Source: CAIMDX01 sp041652155 (GTDB lineage: Bacteria > Patescibacteriota > Minisyncoccia > Minisyncoccales > JAQTVQ01). Taken from it: DNA of 41,709 nucleotides. A model generated the notes under the pieces. It saw nothing but the letters and a program-made list of their open reading frames with translations, made no database searches and had not been told where the DNA came from. The position numbers and the translations under genes are program-made. Shown in pieces: positions 20,753-29,195 of the stretch. Within the stretch, counting starts at the first letter, position 1. Each line of letters begins with the position of its first letter. The DNA lies in the NCBI GenBank assembly GCA_041652155.1, contig JBAZHV010000009.1, positions 1-41,709 of the forward strand, in the 5' to 3' direction.

Positions 20753-20758
20753 GACCGA

Positions 20759-20920
20759 TCGAATGTCGAGAATAGAGAGTAGAAAGTCGCAACGACATTC
20801 GACCATCGACACTCGACAATCTATCCAATCCAAATAAATCAAGTATAAAACATCCAAGAAGAAAGTCGCCAGCCGAGGACAGAAAGCCGAAACGGCTTTC
20901 GGCCATCGACGCTCGACCAT
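20759..20920. repeat. Inverted repeats in the rpsL-rpsG gap
   Basis: TCGAATGTCG (20759-20768) pairs with CGACATTCGA (20793-20802). A separate perfect hairpin GAAAGCCG / CGGCTTTC lies at 20882-20900, followed by another ATCGACGCTCGACCA word. The motif family is shared with 17105-17173. The 189-bp gap otherwise shows no gene. Confidence 0.65.
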
Positions 20921-20941
20921 TGATAATATCAATAACAAACT

Positions 20942-21409
20942 ATGGCTAACAATAAAATCAAAAAATTTGAAACTCAGCCTGATCCTCTGTACAACGATGT
21001 GACGGTTGCTAAGTTTATCAACAATATTTTAAGGCAGGGAAAAAAGACCGTAGCCCAAAGGATCGTTTACGGATCTTTCGACATAATCAAAGCAAATACC
21101 AAGAGAGAGCCTTTGGAGGTTTTTAGAACTGCCATACAGAATGTTTCTCCTCTTTTGGAAGTGAAACCAAAGAGAGTCGGCGGAGCCACCTATCAGGTGC
21201 CCACCGAGGTTAGAGGCGACAGAAGATTAAGCATCGCGATAAGATGGATAATCGGCGCCGCCAAAGCCAAGAAAGGAAAGCCTATGGCCGAAAGCTTGGC
21301 TCAAGAATTACAAGATGCTTCCGAGAACAAAGGAGAAGCAGTAAGAAAAAGAGAGAATACCCATAAAATGGCCGAGGCCAACAGAGCGTTTGCTCATTTT
21401 TCTTTTTAA
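20942..21409 (+). CDS. rpsG: 30S ribosomal protein S7
   Basis: This 155-residue protein of normal length has the S7 signature region DPLYNDVTVAKFINNILRQGKK and GGATYQVPTEVRGDRR (about 79-94), ending with the helical NRAFAHFSF. S7 nucleates assembly of the 30S head and lines the E site. It is 17 bp before fusA. Confidence 0.97.
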   Translation: MANNKIKKFETQPDPLYNDVTVAKFINNILRQGKKTVAQRIVYGSFDIIKANTKREPLEVFRTAIQNVSPLLEVKPKRVGGATYQVPTEVRGDRRLSIAIRWIIGAAKAKKGKPMAESLAQELQDASENKGEAVRKRENTHKMAEANRAFAHFSF

Positions 21410-21426
21410 TATTTTTTTAAACTATT

Positions 21427-23535
21427 ATGCCACGACTTTATCCTATAGAGAAATACAGAGATATCGGCATCATCGCCCATATCGATGCGGGTAAAACTAC
21501 CACCACTGAAAGAATTCTTTTCTTCACGGGAGTTTCCCATAAGATCGGAGAGGTTCATAACGGAGAAGCTGTTATGGACTGGATGGTACAGGAAAGAGAG
21601 CGCGGCATTACCATAACTTCAGCGTCGACCACTTGTTTTTGGTCTCCCGGCGAATACTTAAGCCGCGAGAAGACCAACGAGCACAGATTCAATATTATCG
21701 ATACTCCCGGACACATTGACTTTACCGCCGAGGTACAGCGTTCTTTGCGCGTGCTTGACGGAGCCGTAGTCGTATTCGACGGCGTCGCCGGAGTGGAGCC
21801 TCAATCCGAGACTGTTTGGAGGCAGGCGGACAAATATAATGTTCCGCGCATTTGCTTTGTGAACAAGATGGACAGGATGGGCGCCGATTTCGAAAAGGAC
21901 CTTGAATCCATCTGGACCAAGCTGACTACCAATGCTGTCGCGGTGCAAATTCCGATCGGCAGAGAATCTGATTTCGAAGGAGTTATCGATCTTTTGGAAA
22001 TGAAAGCCCTCCATTTCGAGGGAGACCAGGGACAGAATGTCACCGCCAATGAAATTCCGGAAGATTTAAAACAGGCTGCCGAAGACTGGAGGAAAAAGAT
22101 GATCGAGAAGATCGTGTCCGAAGACGAAGCTTTAATGAACAAATATCTGGCCGGAGAAGAAATTTCGGTCGATGAGTTAAGAGCGGTTTTAAGGAAAGCC
22201 ACTATTGCCTACAGATTGGTCCCGGTTTTCTTCGGCACATCGCTTAAGAACAAGGGTATCCAGCCTATGCTTGACGGCGTTTGCTACTATTTGCCCAGCC
22301 CGACCGATCTGCCTCCGACACAGGGAACAGATCCCAAAACCGGAGAGCCTTTGCAGAGAAAACCTTTGGATTCCGAGCCGTTTTGCGCTTTGACTTTCAA
22401 GATCGCCAACGATCCTTTCGTCGGCAGTTTGACCTACTTCAGAACTTATTCGGGAACTTTTAAAAAAGGCAATTATCTTTTGAACGTGAACACCGGACAA
22501 AAAGAAAGGATCGGACGCTTGCTTCGCATGCACGCCAATCAGAGAGAAGAAGTTGACGAGGTTTACGCCGGAGACATCGTCGGCACGGTCGGATTGAAAG
22601 GAACGACCACCGGCCACACCCTTTCCGACGAAAACGCACCGATCATTTTGGAACAGATCACTTTCCCCGAGCCGGTCATTTTTGTAAAAGTCGAGCCCAA
22701 GACAAAGGGAGACCAGGAAAAATTGGGAGTATCCCTTAAGAGGCTTCAGGACGAAGATCCGACCTTCAGAATGAGCACCGATCCGGATAGCGGAGAAACC
22801 ATCATCGCCGGTATGGGCGAATTGCATTTGGACATCATTGTGGACCGCTTAAGAAGAGAGTTCGGTTTGGACGTGACTTCAGGGCGCCCGCAGGTTTCCT
22901 ATAAAGAAACTATCGAGACCCATGCCGAGGCCGAAACAAAATACGTCAAGCAATCGGGAGGCCGCGGACAATATGGACATGTATTCCTCAAAGTTGATCC
23001 TAAGAACCAAGGCGAAGGCTTTGAATTCGTGGATGAGATCAAAGGAGGCGTCATTCCCCGCGAGTATATTCCCGCCATTCAAAAAGGCATTAAAGAGGCG
23101 CTTGGAAAAGGAGTTGTTGCCGGATTCCCCATGGTTGACATCAAGGTCACTCTTTTCGACGGTTCTTATCATGAGGTTGACTCTTCGGAAATAGCCTTTA
23201 AGATCGCCGGCGCCATGGCATTGCAAGAGGCCGCCAAGAGGGCAAAAGCTTTCATAATGGAACCTATTATGAAATTGGAAGTGGTCATCCAGCCTGATTC
23301 GCTGGGAGACGTTATCGGCGATATTTCTTCCCGCCGCGGGCAGATAGAAGAAACCTCCGACAGGGGAGTTATGAAGATCATAAACGCCAAGGTTCCTTTG
23401 GCCGAAATGTTCGGATACGCCACCTCTCTTCGTTCCTTGACGGAAGGCCGCGGAACGTTTACAATGGAGTTTAGCCATTACGAGAAAGTTCCTCAAAATA
23501 TTTCCTTGGCGATAGTAGAAGGCCGCAAAAAATAA
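21427..23535 (+). CDS. fusA: Elongation factor G
   Basis: This is a 702-residue translational GTPase. G motifs: AHIDAGKTT (G1, about 17-25), RGITITSA (G2), DTPGHIDF (G3), NKMDRMGA (G4). Domain IV contains GGRGQYGHV and the C-terminal part has the usual RRGQIEE segment. It drives tRNA/mRNA translocation and, with RRF, ribosome recycling. Full length, and in its usual place between rpsG and tuf. Confidence 0.98.
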   Translation: MPRLYPIEKYRDIGIIAHIDAGKTTTTERILFFTGVSHKIGEVHNGEAVMDWMVQERERGITITSASTTCFWSPGEYLSREKTNEHRFNIIDTPGHIDFTAEVQRSLRVLDGAVVVFDGVAGVEPQSETVWRQADKYNVPRICFVNKMDRMGADFEKDLESIWTKLTTNAVAVQIPIGRESDFEGVIDLLEMKALHFEGDQGQNVTANEIPEDLKQAAEDWRKKMIEKIVSEDEALMNKYLAGEEISVDELRAVLRKATIAYRLVPVFFGTSLKNKGIQPMLDGVCYYLPSPTDLPPTQGTDPKTGEPLQRKPLDSEPFCALTFKIANDPFVGSLTYFRTYSGTFKKGNYLLNVNTGQKERIGRLLRMHANQREEVDEVYAGDIVGTVGLKGTTTGHTLSDENAPIILEQITFPEPVIFVKVEPKTKGDQEKLGVSLKRLQDEDPTFRMSTDPDSGETIIAGMGELHLDIIVDRLRREFGLDVTSGRPQVSYKETIETHAEAETKYVKQSGGRGQYGHVFLKVDPKNQGEGFEFVDEIKGGVIPREYIPAIQKGIKEALGKGVVAGFPMVDIKVTLFDGSYHEVDSSEIAFKIAGAMALQEAAKRAKAFIMEPIMKLEVVIQPDSLGDVIGDISSRRGQIEETSDRGVMKIINAKVPLAEMFGYATSLRSLTEGRGTFTMEFSHYEKVPQNISLAIVEGRKK

Positions 23536-23552
23536 TAATTTTCCCGCAGACT

Positions 23553-23771
23553 ATGGACCTAAATGAATTAAAAAAAATAATAATAGACGGAGAGACTTCC
23601 AAGGTCGTGATCGTGGAGAACGGAGAACCGGTCTTGATCGTGATGAGCTTTGAAGAATACAAAAAAATGAAAGGAAAAACAGGGAATCCGGCAAACGGAT
23701 CGAGGATATTATCGGCTCCCGCCAGAGAATTGATGGAAGAACCGCTGAAGATAGAGGATTTGCCCTTCTAA
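23553..23771 (+). CDS. Small Phd/YefM-like protein without a toxin partner
   Basis: This 72-residue protein has the central pattern KVVIVENGEPVLIVMSFEEYKKMK, like the DNA-binding half of Phd/YefM antitoxins (prevent-host-death family), and a short acidic tail ending IEDLPF. No toxin gene sits beside it; the neighbours are fusA (17 bp upstream) and the tuf promoter. It may be a regulator or a domesticated antitoxin. The family match is moderate because the protein is short. Confidence 0.6.
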   Translation: MDLNELKKIIIDGETSKVVIVENGEPVLIVMSFEEYKKMKGKTGNPANGSRILSAPARELMEEPLKIEDLPF

Positions 23772-23775
23772 GCCG

Positions 23776-23804
23776 TTGACTTTTTTCGGAATTTCTATTA
23801 AATT
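23776..23804 (+). promoter_or_regulatory. Promoter of tuf
   Basis: TTGACT (23776-23781), 17 bp, TAAATT (23799-23804). The expected start point near 23811 leaves a leader of about 110 nt before the tuf ATG. Confidence 0.65.
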
Positions 23805-23922
23805 AATTAAGTAAAAATAAATCCAAACTTAATAAGCAAATAAAATTTTTGAAACTTAGGGCCTGAAGTTAGAAACTGACAACAGTTCCGGCTTCATGTT
23901 TTATGCTATTTCATATCAACCT

Positions 23923-25122
23923 ATGGCTGAAAAACAAGTATTTGAAAGAACAAAGCCGCATTTGAACATCGGCACCATTGGACACGTTGACCATGGTAAA
24001 ACTACTCTCACAGCTGCGATCTTGCATTCTTTGCATTTGGCTGGAATGAAAGCCACCGACAGGTCTGTCGATCAGATCGATGCCGCTCCGGAGGAAAAAG
24101 CCAGAGGCGTAACCATTAATATTTCCCACTTGGAATACGAGACGGAAAAAAGACACTACGCCCACATCGACTGCCCAGGCCACGCTGACTATATTAAGAA
24201 TATGATCACCGGCGCCGCGCAGATGGACGGAGCTATTTTGGTGGTGTCCGCCCCGGACGGCCCTATGCCTCAGACCAGAGAGCACATCCTTTTGGCTTAC
24301 CAGGTAGGTTTGCCGTCCATGGTTGTTTTTCTGAACAAATGCGATCAAGTTGACGATCCGGAGATCATCGATTTAGTCGAGTCCGAAGTTCGCGAACTTT
24401 TGAAAAAATATCATTTTGACGGAGACAATATTCCTTTCGTCAGAGGATCAGCTTTGAAAGCTTTGGAAGCCACTAAAGCGGATGACGCAGCCATTAAACC
24501 GATCTTGGACATTGTTAAAGCTTGCGACGACTATATTCCAGAACCCTCCAGGCAGACAGACAAGCCTTTCTTGATGGCCATTGAAGACATTTTCTCAATC
24601 TCCGGCCGCGGCACTGTCGCGACAGGAAGGATCGAGAGAGGGGTCATCCACTCCAATGAAGATATTGAAGTGGTAGGTATCAGACCGACGACCAAAACAA
24701 CAGCCGTCAGCATTGAAATGTTCCAAAAGATCTTGAACGAAGGACAAGCTGGAGACAACGTCGGTATTCTTTTAAGAAGCTTGAAGAAAGAGGATGTGGA
24801 GAGGGGACAAGTCCTTGCCAAACCGGGAAGCATTTTACCTCACACTGAATTCGAAACACAAGTTTATATTTTGAATAAAGAAGAAGGAGGACGCCATACG
24901 CCGTTCTTCCCCGGATACAAACCGCAGTTCTATTTCAAGACTTCCGATATTACCGGCGATGTCACATTGCCGGAAGGGACTGAAATGGTTATGCCTGGCG
25001 ACACTGTAAACTTGAAAGTCAAACTGATCGTTCCGGTCGCTATGGAAGAATCCCAGAAGTTCGCCATCCGTGAAGGTGGAAAGACCGTAGGAGCGGGAGT
25101 GATAACAAAGATTATTAAATAA
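23923..25122 (+). CDS. tuf: Elongation factor Tu
   Basis: This is a 399-residue GTPase. GHVDHGKTTLT (P-loop), RGVTINISHLEYET (switch I), DCPGHADY (switch II), NKCDQVDD (guanine specificity), then SGRGTVATGRIERG in domain 2 and GGRHTPFFPGYKPQFYF in domain 3. It delivers aminoacyl-tRNA to the ribosome. The ATG at 23923 (MAEKQVFERTKPHLNIGTIGH) gives the standard N-terminus; a possible start nine codons upstream is not favoured. Good promoter upstream, hairpin downstream. Confidence 0.98.
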   Translation: MAEKQVFERTKPHLNIGTIGHVDHGKTTLTAAILHSLHLAGMKATDRSVDQIDAAPEEKARGVTINISHLEYETEKRHYAHIDCPGHADYIKNMITGAAQMDGAILVVSAPDGPMPQTREHILLAYQVGLPSMVVFLNKCDQVDDPEIIDLVESEVRELLKKYHFDGDNIPFVRGSALKALEATKADDAAIKPILDIVKACDDYIPEPSRQTDKPFLMAIEDIFSISGRGTVATGRIERGVIHSNEDIEVVGIRPTTKTTAVSIEMFQKILNEGQAGDNVGILLRSLKKEDVERGQVLAKPGSILPHTEFETQVYILNKEEGGRHTPFFPGYKPQFYFKTSDITGDVTLPEGTEMVMPGDTVNLKVKLIVPVAMEESQKFAIREGGKTVGAGVITKIIK

Positions 25123-25136
25123 CAATAGGAATGACT

Positions 25137-25164
25137 GCCGGAGGCTTTCTCAAAAGCCTCCGGC
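25137..25164. other. Perfect 12-bp hairpin between tuf and rpsJ
   Basis: GCCGGAGGCTTT and AAAGCCTCCGGC enclose CTCA. No T run follows, so it is not a standard terminator. It may be an mRNA stabiliser, a processing site, or a partial attenuator separating tuf from the S10 genes. Confidence 0.7.
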
Positions 25165-25186
25165 GATAGAAGTTCTTTTGAAGAAG

Positions 25187-25537
25187 ATGCCAGCAGCAAC
25201 AAAGAAGAACCCAGCAAAAGAAGAAGCCAAACCAAGATTAAGGATCAAACTTAGGGCTTACGACCATAAGCTTATAGACAAAAGCGCTCGACAAATCGTT
25301 GAGATAGCTTTGCGTTACGGCGCCGAAATATCGGGTCCCGTGCCATTGCCGGTGGAAATTCATAAATACACCGTCAATCGTTCGACTTTTGTCCATAAGG
25401 ATGCTCGCGAACAGTTCGAAATGAGAATTCATAAGAGATTCATCGATATTGTCAGCCCGAATCAAAGAGTCATTGATTCTTTGAAAACTCTCACTTTGCC
25501 GACAGGCGTCGATATCGAGGTGAAGAGCATATTGTAA
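25187..25537 (+). CDS. rpsJ: 30S ribosomal protein S10
   Basis: This 116-residue protein contains the S10 core RIKLRAYDHKLIDKSARQIV (from about residue 19) and PLPVEIHKYTVNRSTFVHKDAREQFEMRIHKR, preceded by a Lys/Ala-rich tail of about 18 residues not found in most bacteria. ATG 25187 is preferred to a TTG three codons upstream. S10 is in the 30S head and, in other bacteria, also works with NusB in antitermination. First of the S10 cluster. Confidence 0.95.
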   Translation: MPAATKKNPAKEEAKPRLRIKLRAYDHKLIDKSARQIVEIALRYGAEISGPVPLPVEIHKYTVNRSTFVHKDAREQFEMRIHKRFIDIVSPNQRVIDSLKTLTLPTGVDIEVKSIL

Positions 25538-25681
25538 AAGTTTATCCGCTTTTAAACAGTTGATCTTAGCTGGAAAAAATGAAAAATTTTTCCGCCACTT
25601 GCAAATAACAAGAACAGGGTACTAGCTTAAAACCAAGTACCGGTTTATCCGGTATTTATTAATTTAATCCACCAAGTTACT
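25538..25681 (+). promoter_or_regulatory. Leader-like gap before rplC
   Basis: A 144-bp gap with a hairpin GGAAAAA / TTTTTCC (about 25572-25592) and a TACCGG...CCGGTA hairpin (about 25638-25653). In many bacteria L4 regulates the S10 operon through its leader; here the structured gap lies after rpsJ rather than before it. The function is inferred only. Confidence 0.35.
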
Positions 25682-26284
25682 ATGAAATTCATATTAGGTT
25701 TAAAAATTGGAATGACCCAGGTTTTCGACGAAAAAGGCAAAAGAGTGCCGGTAACTTTGGTTGAAGCTGGTCCTTGCCAGGTGTTGCAGTTAAAGACGAA
25801 AGAAAAAGAAGGATACGGATCGGTGCAGATCGGTTTTATGGGAAAGAAAGAGAGCAAGATCAAGAAAAGTGAAAAAGGAAAAGGCTTTAAATTCATCAAA
25901 GAGTTCCGTTTGCCCGAGAAAGAGAGCGCGGTTCTTAATGTTGGCGATACGTTTGATGTCTCCGTGTTTCAGGAGAATGACAAAATAAAGGTAAGCGGTA
26001 TGAGTATAGGAAAGGGTTTTCAGGGAGGAGTCAAGAGATGGGGATTTTCAGGAAGAGGAGCTACCCACGGTATGAAGCACGAACAAAGAACTTTGGGCTC
26101 CGTAGGCTGTACTATTCCCGCCAGAGTTGTTAAAGGCCGCAAAATGCCTGGCCGGACCGGATACGACAGAGTTACTGTAGATAACTTGGAAGTGGCTAAA
26201 ATAGATAAAGAAAATAATTTGCTGGCTATCAAGGGAATGCTGCCTGGCCGCAAGGGCACCTTGCTGGAAATAAAAGCCAAATAA
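25682..26284 (+). CDS. rplC: 50S ribosomal protein L3
   Basis: This 200-residue protein starts LGLKIGMTQVFDEKGKRVPVT, the L3 N-terminal signature, and contains GKGFQGGVKRWGFSGRGATHG (about 108-128) and GRKMPGRTGYDRVTV (the loop that reaches the peptidyl transferase centre). It initiates 50S assembly. Normal length. Confidence 0.97.
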   Translation: MKFILGLKIGMTQVFDEKGKRVPVTLVEAGPCQVLQLKTKEKEGYGSVQIGFMGKKESKIKKSEKGKGFKFIKEFRLPEKESAVLNVGDTFDVSVFQENDKIKVSGMSIGKGFQGGVKRWGFSGRGATHGMKHEQRTLGSVGCTIPARVVKGRKMPGRTGYDRVTVDNLEVAKIDKENNLLAIKGMLPGRKGTLLEIKAK

Positions 26285-26309
26285 AGTTCACTGTTTTTGA
26301 ATCAATCAT

Positions 26310-26981
26310 ATGAAAACCGCAGTTTACAACAAAGTAGGAGAAGAAGTCGCCCAAGTTACCCTTCCAAAGGATATTTTTGAGGTGGCATTGAAATCCGATT
26401 TGGTCCATCAAGTGGCTGTTTGCCAGGCGTCCAACCGCAGACAAAGCATAGCCCATACCAAGGGAAGAGGCGAGGTTAGCGGAGGAGGCAAAAAACCCTG
26501 GCGCCAGAAAGGAACAGGCAGAGCCAGACATGGCTCCAACAGATCTCCCATATGGAGGCATGGTGGCGTAACGTTCGGCCCTACCAACGAAAGAAATTTC
26601 GAAAAGGGTATTTCCAAAAAAATGCAGCGCAAGGCTATGTTTATGGTCTTGTCTCAAAAGATCAAGAACAACGCGCTGATCGTTCTTGATGAATTGAGTT
26701 TTGACAAGCCAAAAACAAAAGAGGTTAGAGAGATATTGAACAATTTGAAATTAAAGATATCGACCTTTACCGGCAAAGGAACAATAATCGCTTTATCGAA
26801 AACCGATAAAAATGCGGTATTGTCGGTGAGAAATTTGGTGAGAACCGCTCCGATGCAGGCTAAAGATCTGAATTGTTTGGACTTGTTGTCATACAAATAT
26901 TTAGTATTAACCAAAAATAGTCTAAAAGACATTAAAGAAACTTTTTCGGTAAAAAGCAAAGTTTCTTCTGAAGAAGAATAA
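26310..26981 (+). CDS. rplD: 50S ribosomal protein L4
   Basis: This 223-residue protein has the L4 exit-tunnel loop: ASNRRQSIAHTKGRGEVSGGGKKPWRQKGTGRARHGS..SPIWRHGG, around residues 44-91. In other bacteria L4 also represses its own operon. The size is normal. It follows rplC by 25 bp and precedes rplW by 8 bp. Confidence 0.96.
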   Translation: MKTAVYNKVGEEVAQVTLPKDIFEVALKSDLVHQVAVCQASNRRQSIAHTKGRGEVSGGGKKPWRQKGTGRARHGSNRSPIWRHGGVTFGPTNERNFEKGISKKMQRKAMFMVLSQKIKNNALIVLDELSFDKPKTKEVREILNNLKLKISTFTGKGTIIALSKTDKNAVLSVRNLVRTAPMQAKDLNCLDLLSYKYLVLTKNSLKDIKETFSVKSKVSSEEE

Positions 26982-26989
26982 ATTTAGAT

Positions 26990-27421
26990 ATGGCTTTGAA
27001 CATTTTTAAAAAAGAAACCCAAAAAGGAACCGGCAACGATCCCGTGAAAGAGATCGAAAGCAAGCAGGAGAAAAAAGCTGCCGTAAAGAAAGTAACCAGG
27101 GGAACCAAGGTGGTATCGAAAGCCCCCGGGGTTAAGGGCGGTTATGTTTTAGGCATGGTCAAAGCCCCTTATATTACTGAAAAAGCGGTGAATATGAATG
27201 AGAAGGATTATTATGTTTTCAGGGTCGCCAGCAAAGCGAACAAGACGGAAGTGAAGAAAGCGATAGAAGATATTTATAAAGTCAACGTAGAGAAAATCAC
27301 GATAGTCAACACTTCCGATAAAAAAGTGGGACGCGGTAAAAAAGCCGGAATCCAAAAAGGTTTTAAAAAAGCCTTGGTCAAAATAAAATCCGGACAGAGA
27401 ATTGAAGTAATGGCCAAATAA
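26990..27421 (+). CDS. rplW: 50S ribosomal protein L23 with N-terminal extension
   Basis: Residues from about 56 onward match L23 (VKAPYITEKAVNMNEKDYYVFRVASKANKTEVKKAIEDIYKV); the first 55 are a Lys/Glu-rich low-complexity extension. L23 lies at the exit tunnel and docks trigger factor, SRP and SecYEG in other bacteria, so an extension here could touch those contacts. 143 residues against the usual 95-100. Confidence 0.93.
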   Translation: MALNIFKKETQKGTGNDPVKEIESKQEKKAAVKKVTRGTKVVSKAPGVKGGYVLGMVKAPYITEKAVNMNEKDYYVFRVASKANKTEVKKAIEDIYKVNVEKITIVNTSDKKVGRGKKAGIQKGFKKALVKIKSGQRIEVMAK

Positions 27422-27440
27422 TTTTATTTAATAACCACCT

Positions 27441-28232
27441 ATGGCAGTTCAAAGCAAAAAAACCAGCATAACCAAAAAGAAAAGGCCTGAGAAAGGATTA
27501 ATTTTGAGATGGAGGAAAACAGGCGGACGCGCCCAGAATGGCAGGATCACTTCCCGCCATATCGGAGGCGGAGCCCGCAAGATCTACAGAATTGTTGATT
27601 TTGCCCAGGGGAATATGGATATGCCGGGCAAGATAATTGCCATTGAATACGATCCGAACAGGACCGCCTATCTCGCCTTGGTGGAATATGCCTCCGGAGA
27701 AAAAAAATATATTTTGGCGCCTCAAGGTTCCCAGATCGGAGACGAGGTCGTTACTTCTCAAAATACGCCTATAACTTTAGGAAATCGTTTGCAGCTGAAG
27801 GGCATTCCGGAAGGAACTTTGGTTCACAACATAGAAATCATCCCGGGACAAGGAGGAAAGATGGCCAGATCGGCCGGATCAAAGGCCACCGTGATCGCCC
27901 ACGAGGGAGGTTTCTGCCACTTAAAAATGGCGTCTTCCGAAGTGAGGAAGGTTTCGCAGGAATGTTTCGCTTCCGTGGGAGCTGTTTCCAACGCAGATTA
28001 TCGTTTTACCAACTGGGGCAAAGCGGGCACTACCAGGAATAGAGGCATTCGGCCCCATGTCAGAGGCACGGTTATGAACCCTTGCGATCATCCGCATGGC
28101 GGCGGCGAAGGCAGGCAGGGCATCGGTATGAAGCATGCCAAGACGCCTTGGGGCAAGCCGGCTATGGGAGTCAAGACCAGGAAAAGAACCGCGACCAATA
28201 AATATATAGTCCAAAGGAGACGAAAAAAATAA
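27441..28232 (+). CDS. rplB: 50S ribosomal protein L2
   Basis: This 263-residue protein carries SRHIGGGARKIYRIVDF near residue 40, MARSAGSKATVIAHEGG, VGAVSNADY and the essential MNPCDHPHGGGEG (about 213-225) close to the peptidyl transferase centre, including the conserved histidine. It ends in a basic tail. Slightly shorter than the usual 273-277. Confidence 0.97.
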   Translation: MAVQSKKTSITKKKRPEKGLILRWRKTGGRAQNGRITSRHIGGGARKIYRIVDFAQGNMDMPGKIIAIEYDPNRTAYLALVEYASGEKKYILAPQGSQIGDEVVTSQNTPITLGNRLQLKGIPEGTLVHNIEIIPGQGGKMARSAGSKATVIAHEGGFCHLKMASSEVRKVSQECFASVGAVSNADYRFTNWGKAGTTRNRGIRPHVRGTVMNPCDHPHGGGEGRQGIGMKHAKTPWGKPAMGVKTRKRTATNKYIVQRRRKK

Positions 28233-28251
28233 ATTAATATAATACAAAAAT

Positions 28252-28617
28252 ATGGCAAGAAGTCTTAAAAAGGGTCCATTTATTGACGAAAGATTAATGG
28301 AAAAAGTAAATAAAGCCAAACCGAGCGACATTATAAAAACATGGAGCCGGGCTTGTGTTATCACCCCTGAAATGATAGGATTGACTTTCGCGGTCCACAA
28401 TGGAAAAGCTTTTATCACCGTGAAGGCTTCTGAGGATATGGTCGGCCATAAATTGGGAGAATTTTCTTTCACGACCAAGTTTGTCAGGCACGGAGGAAAG
28501 ATGCAGAGAGGGTTGGAAGCCGGCAAATCAGCCGCTCCGGCCGCGGCAACTCAAGTAGCCGTTCCGGCCGCCGGGGCTTCAGCTAAAGGCGCCGCTCCCG
28601 CCAAAGGGAAAAAATAG
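28252..28617 (+). CDS. rpsS: 30S ribosomal protein S19 with Ala/Pro tail
   Basis: The core (residues 1-86) has ARSLKKGPFIDERLMEKV, WSRACVITPEMIGLTFAVHNGK and GHKLGEFSFTTKFVRHGGK, the S19 motifs. After residue 86 a 35-residue Ala/Pro/Gly/Lys tail follows that is absent in most bacteria. S19 sits in the 30S head near the A-site finger. Full core, 121 residues total. Confidence 0.96.
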   Translation: MARSLKKGPFIDERLMEKVNKAKPSDIIKTWSRACVITPEMIGLTFAVHNGKAFITVKASEDMVGHKLGEFSFTTKFVRHGGKMQRGLEAGKSAAPAAATQVAVPAAGASAKGAAPAKGKK

Positions 28618-28665
28618 ATTATAATTTAAGATTTTATTCGAGTAAAAGGTAAAATATCAATAAAT

Positions 28666-29172
28666 ATGGTTTCCGCCAAACTTAGTTATCTAAGAATATC
28701 TCCCCGCAAAGCAAGATTGGTTGCTGATCTGGTTAGGGGAAAATCAGTTGAGAAAGCTCAGAGCATTTTGAGTTTTACCATAAAAAGAGCGGCCAGCCCG
28801 ATTTTAAAACTTTTAAATTCCGCAGTAGCCAACGCCAAAAATAATTTTCATTTGGACGCCAAAGGCCTTTATGTTGCAAGAATTTGGGTTAACGAAGGAG
28901 CTGTGTATAAGAGGGTTATGCCCAGAGCGAGAGGCAATGCCAATCAGCTCAGGAAAAGAACCTGCCACGTTGAACTGATCCTGGCGGGAAAAGACGAGAA
29001 GATAGAGCTGGGAGCGAAAGCCCAAAGGGCAAAAACCAAAGCCAGAAAGGCGGGAACAAAAACTCCGGAAGCAAAACCGGTCCAAGAAGTTAAAGAAACC
29101 AAAGAGAAAAAGGTTAAAAAGACGGTTGCCAAGACCAAAACGGCAGCTAAGGCTAAAAAATCAGAGAAATAA
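28666..29172 (+). CDS. rplV: 50S ribosomal protein L22 with long basic tail
   Basis: Residues 1-110 are L22: LSYLRISPRKARLVADLVRGKSVEKAQ, then VARIWVNEGAVYKRVMPRARGNANQLRKRTCHVELIL with the beta-hairpin that lines the exit tunnel. The last 55 residues are Lys/Ala/Thr/Glu-rich and low complexity. Total 168 against about 110. Confidence 0.95.
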   Translation: MVSAKLSYLRISPRKARLVADLVRGKSVEKAQSILSFTIKRAASPILKLLNSAVANAKNNFHLDAKGLYVARIWVNEGAVYKRVMPRARGNANQLRKRTCHVELILAGKDEKIELGAKAQRAKTKARKAGTKTPEAKPVQEVKETKEKKVKKTVAKTKTAAKAKKSEK

Positions 29173-29195
29173 TATTTTTTAATAAATAAAGTCAA

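Noticed and set aside
23896..23922. Nine-codon upstream start for EF-Tu
   Set aside because: EF-Tu homology begins at MAEKQVFERTKPH, encoded from 23923.
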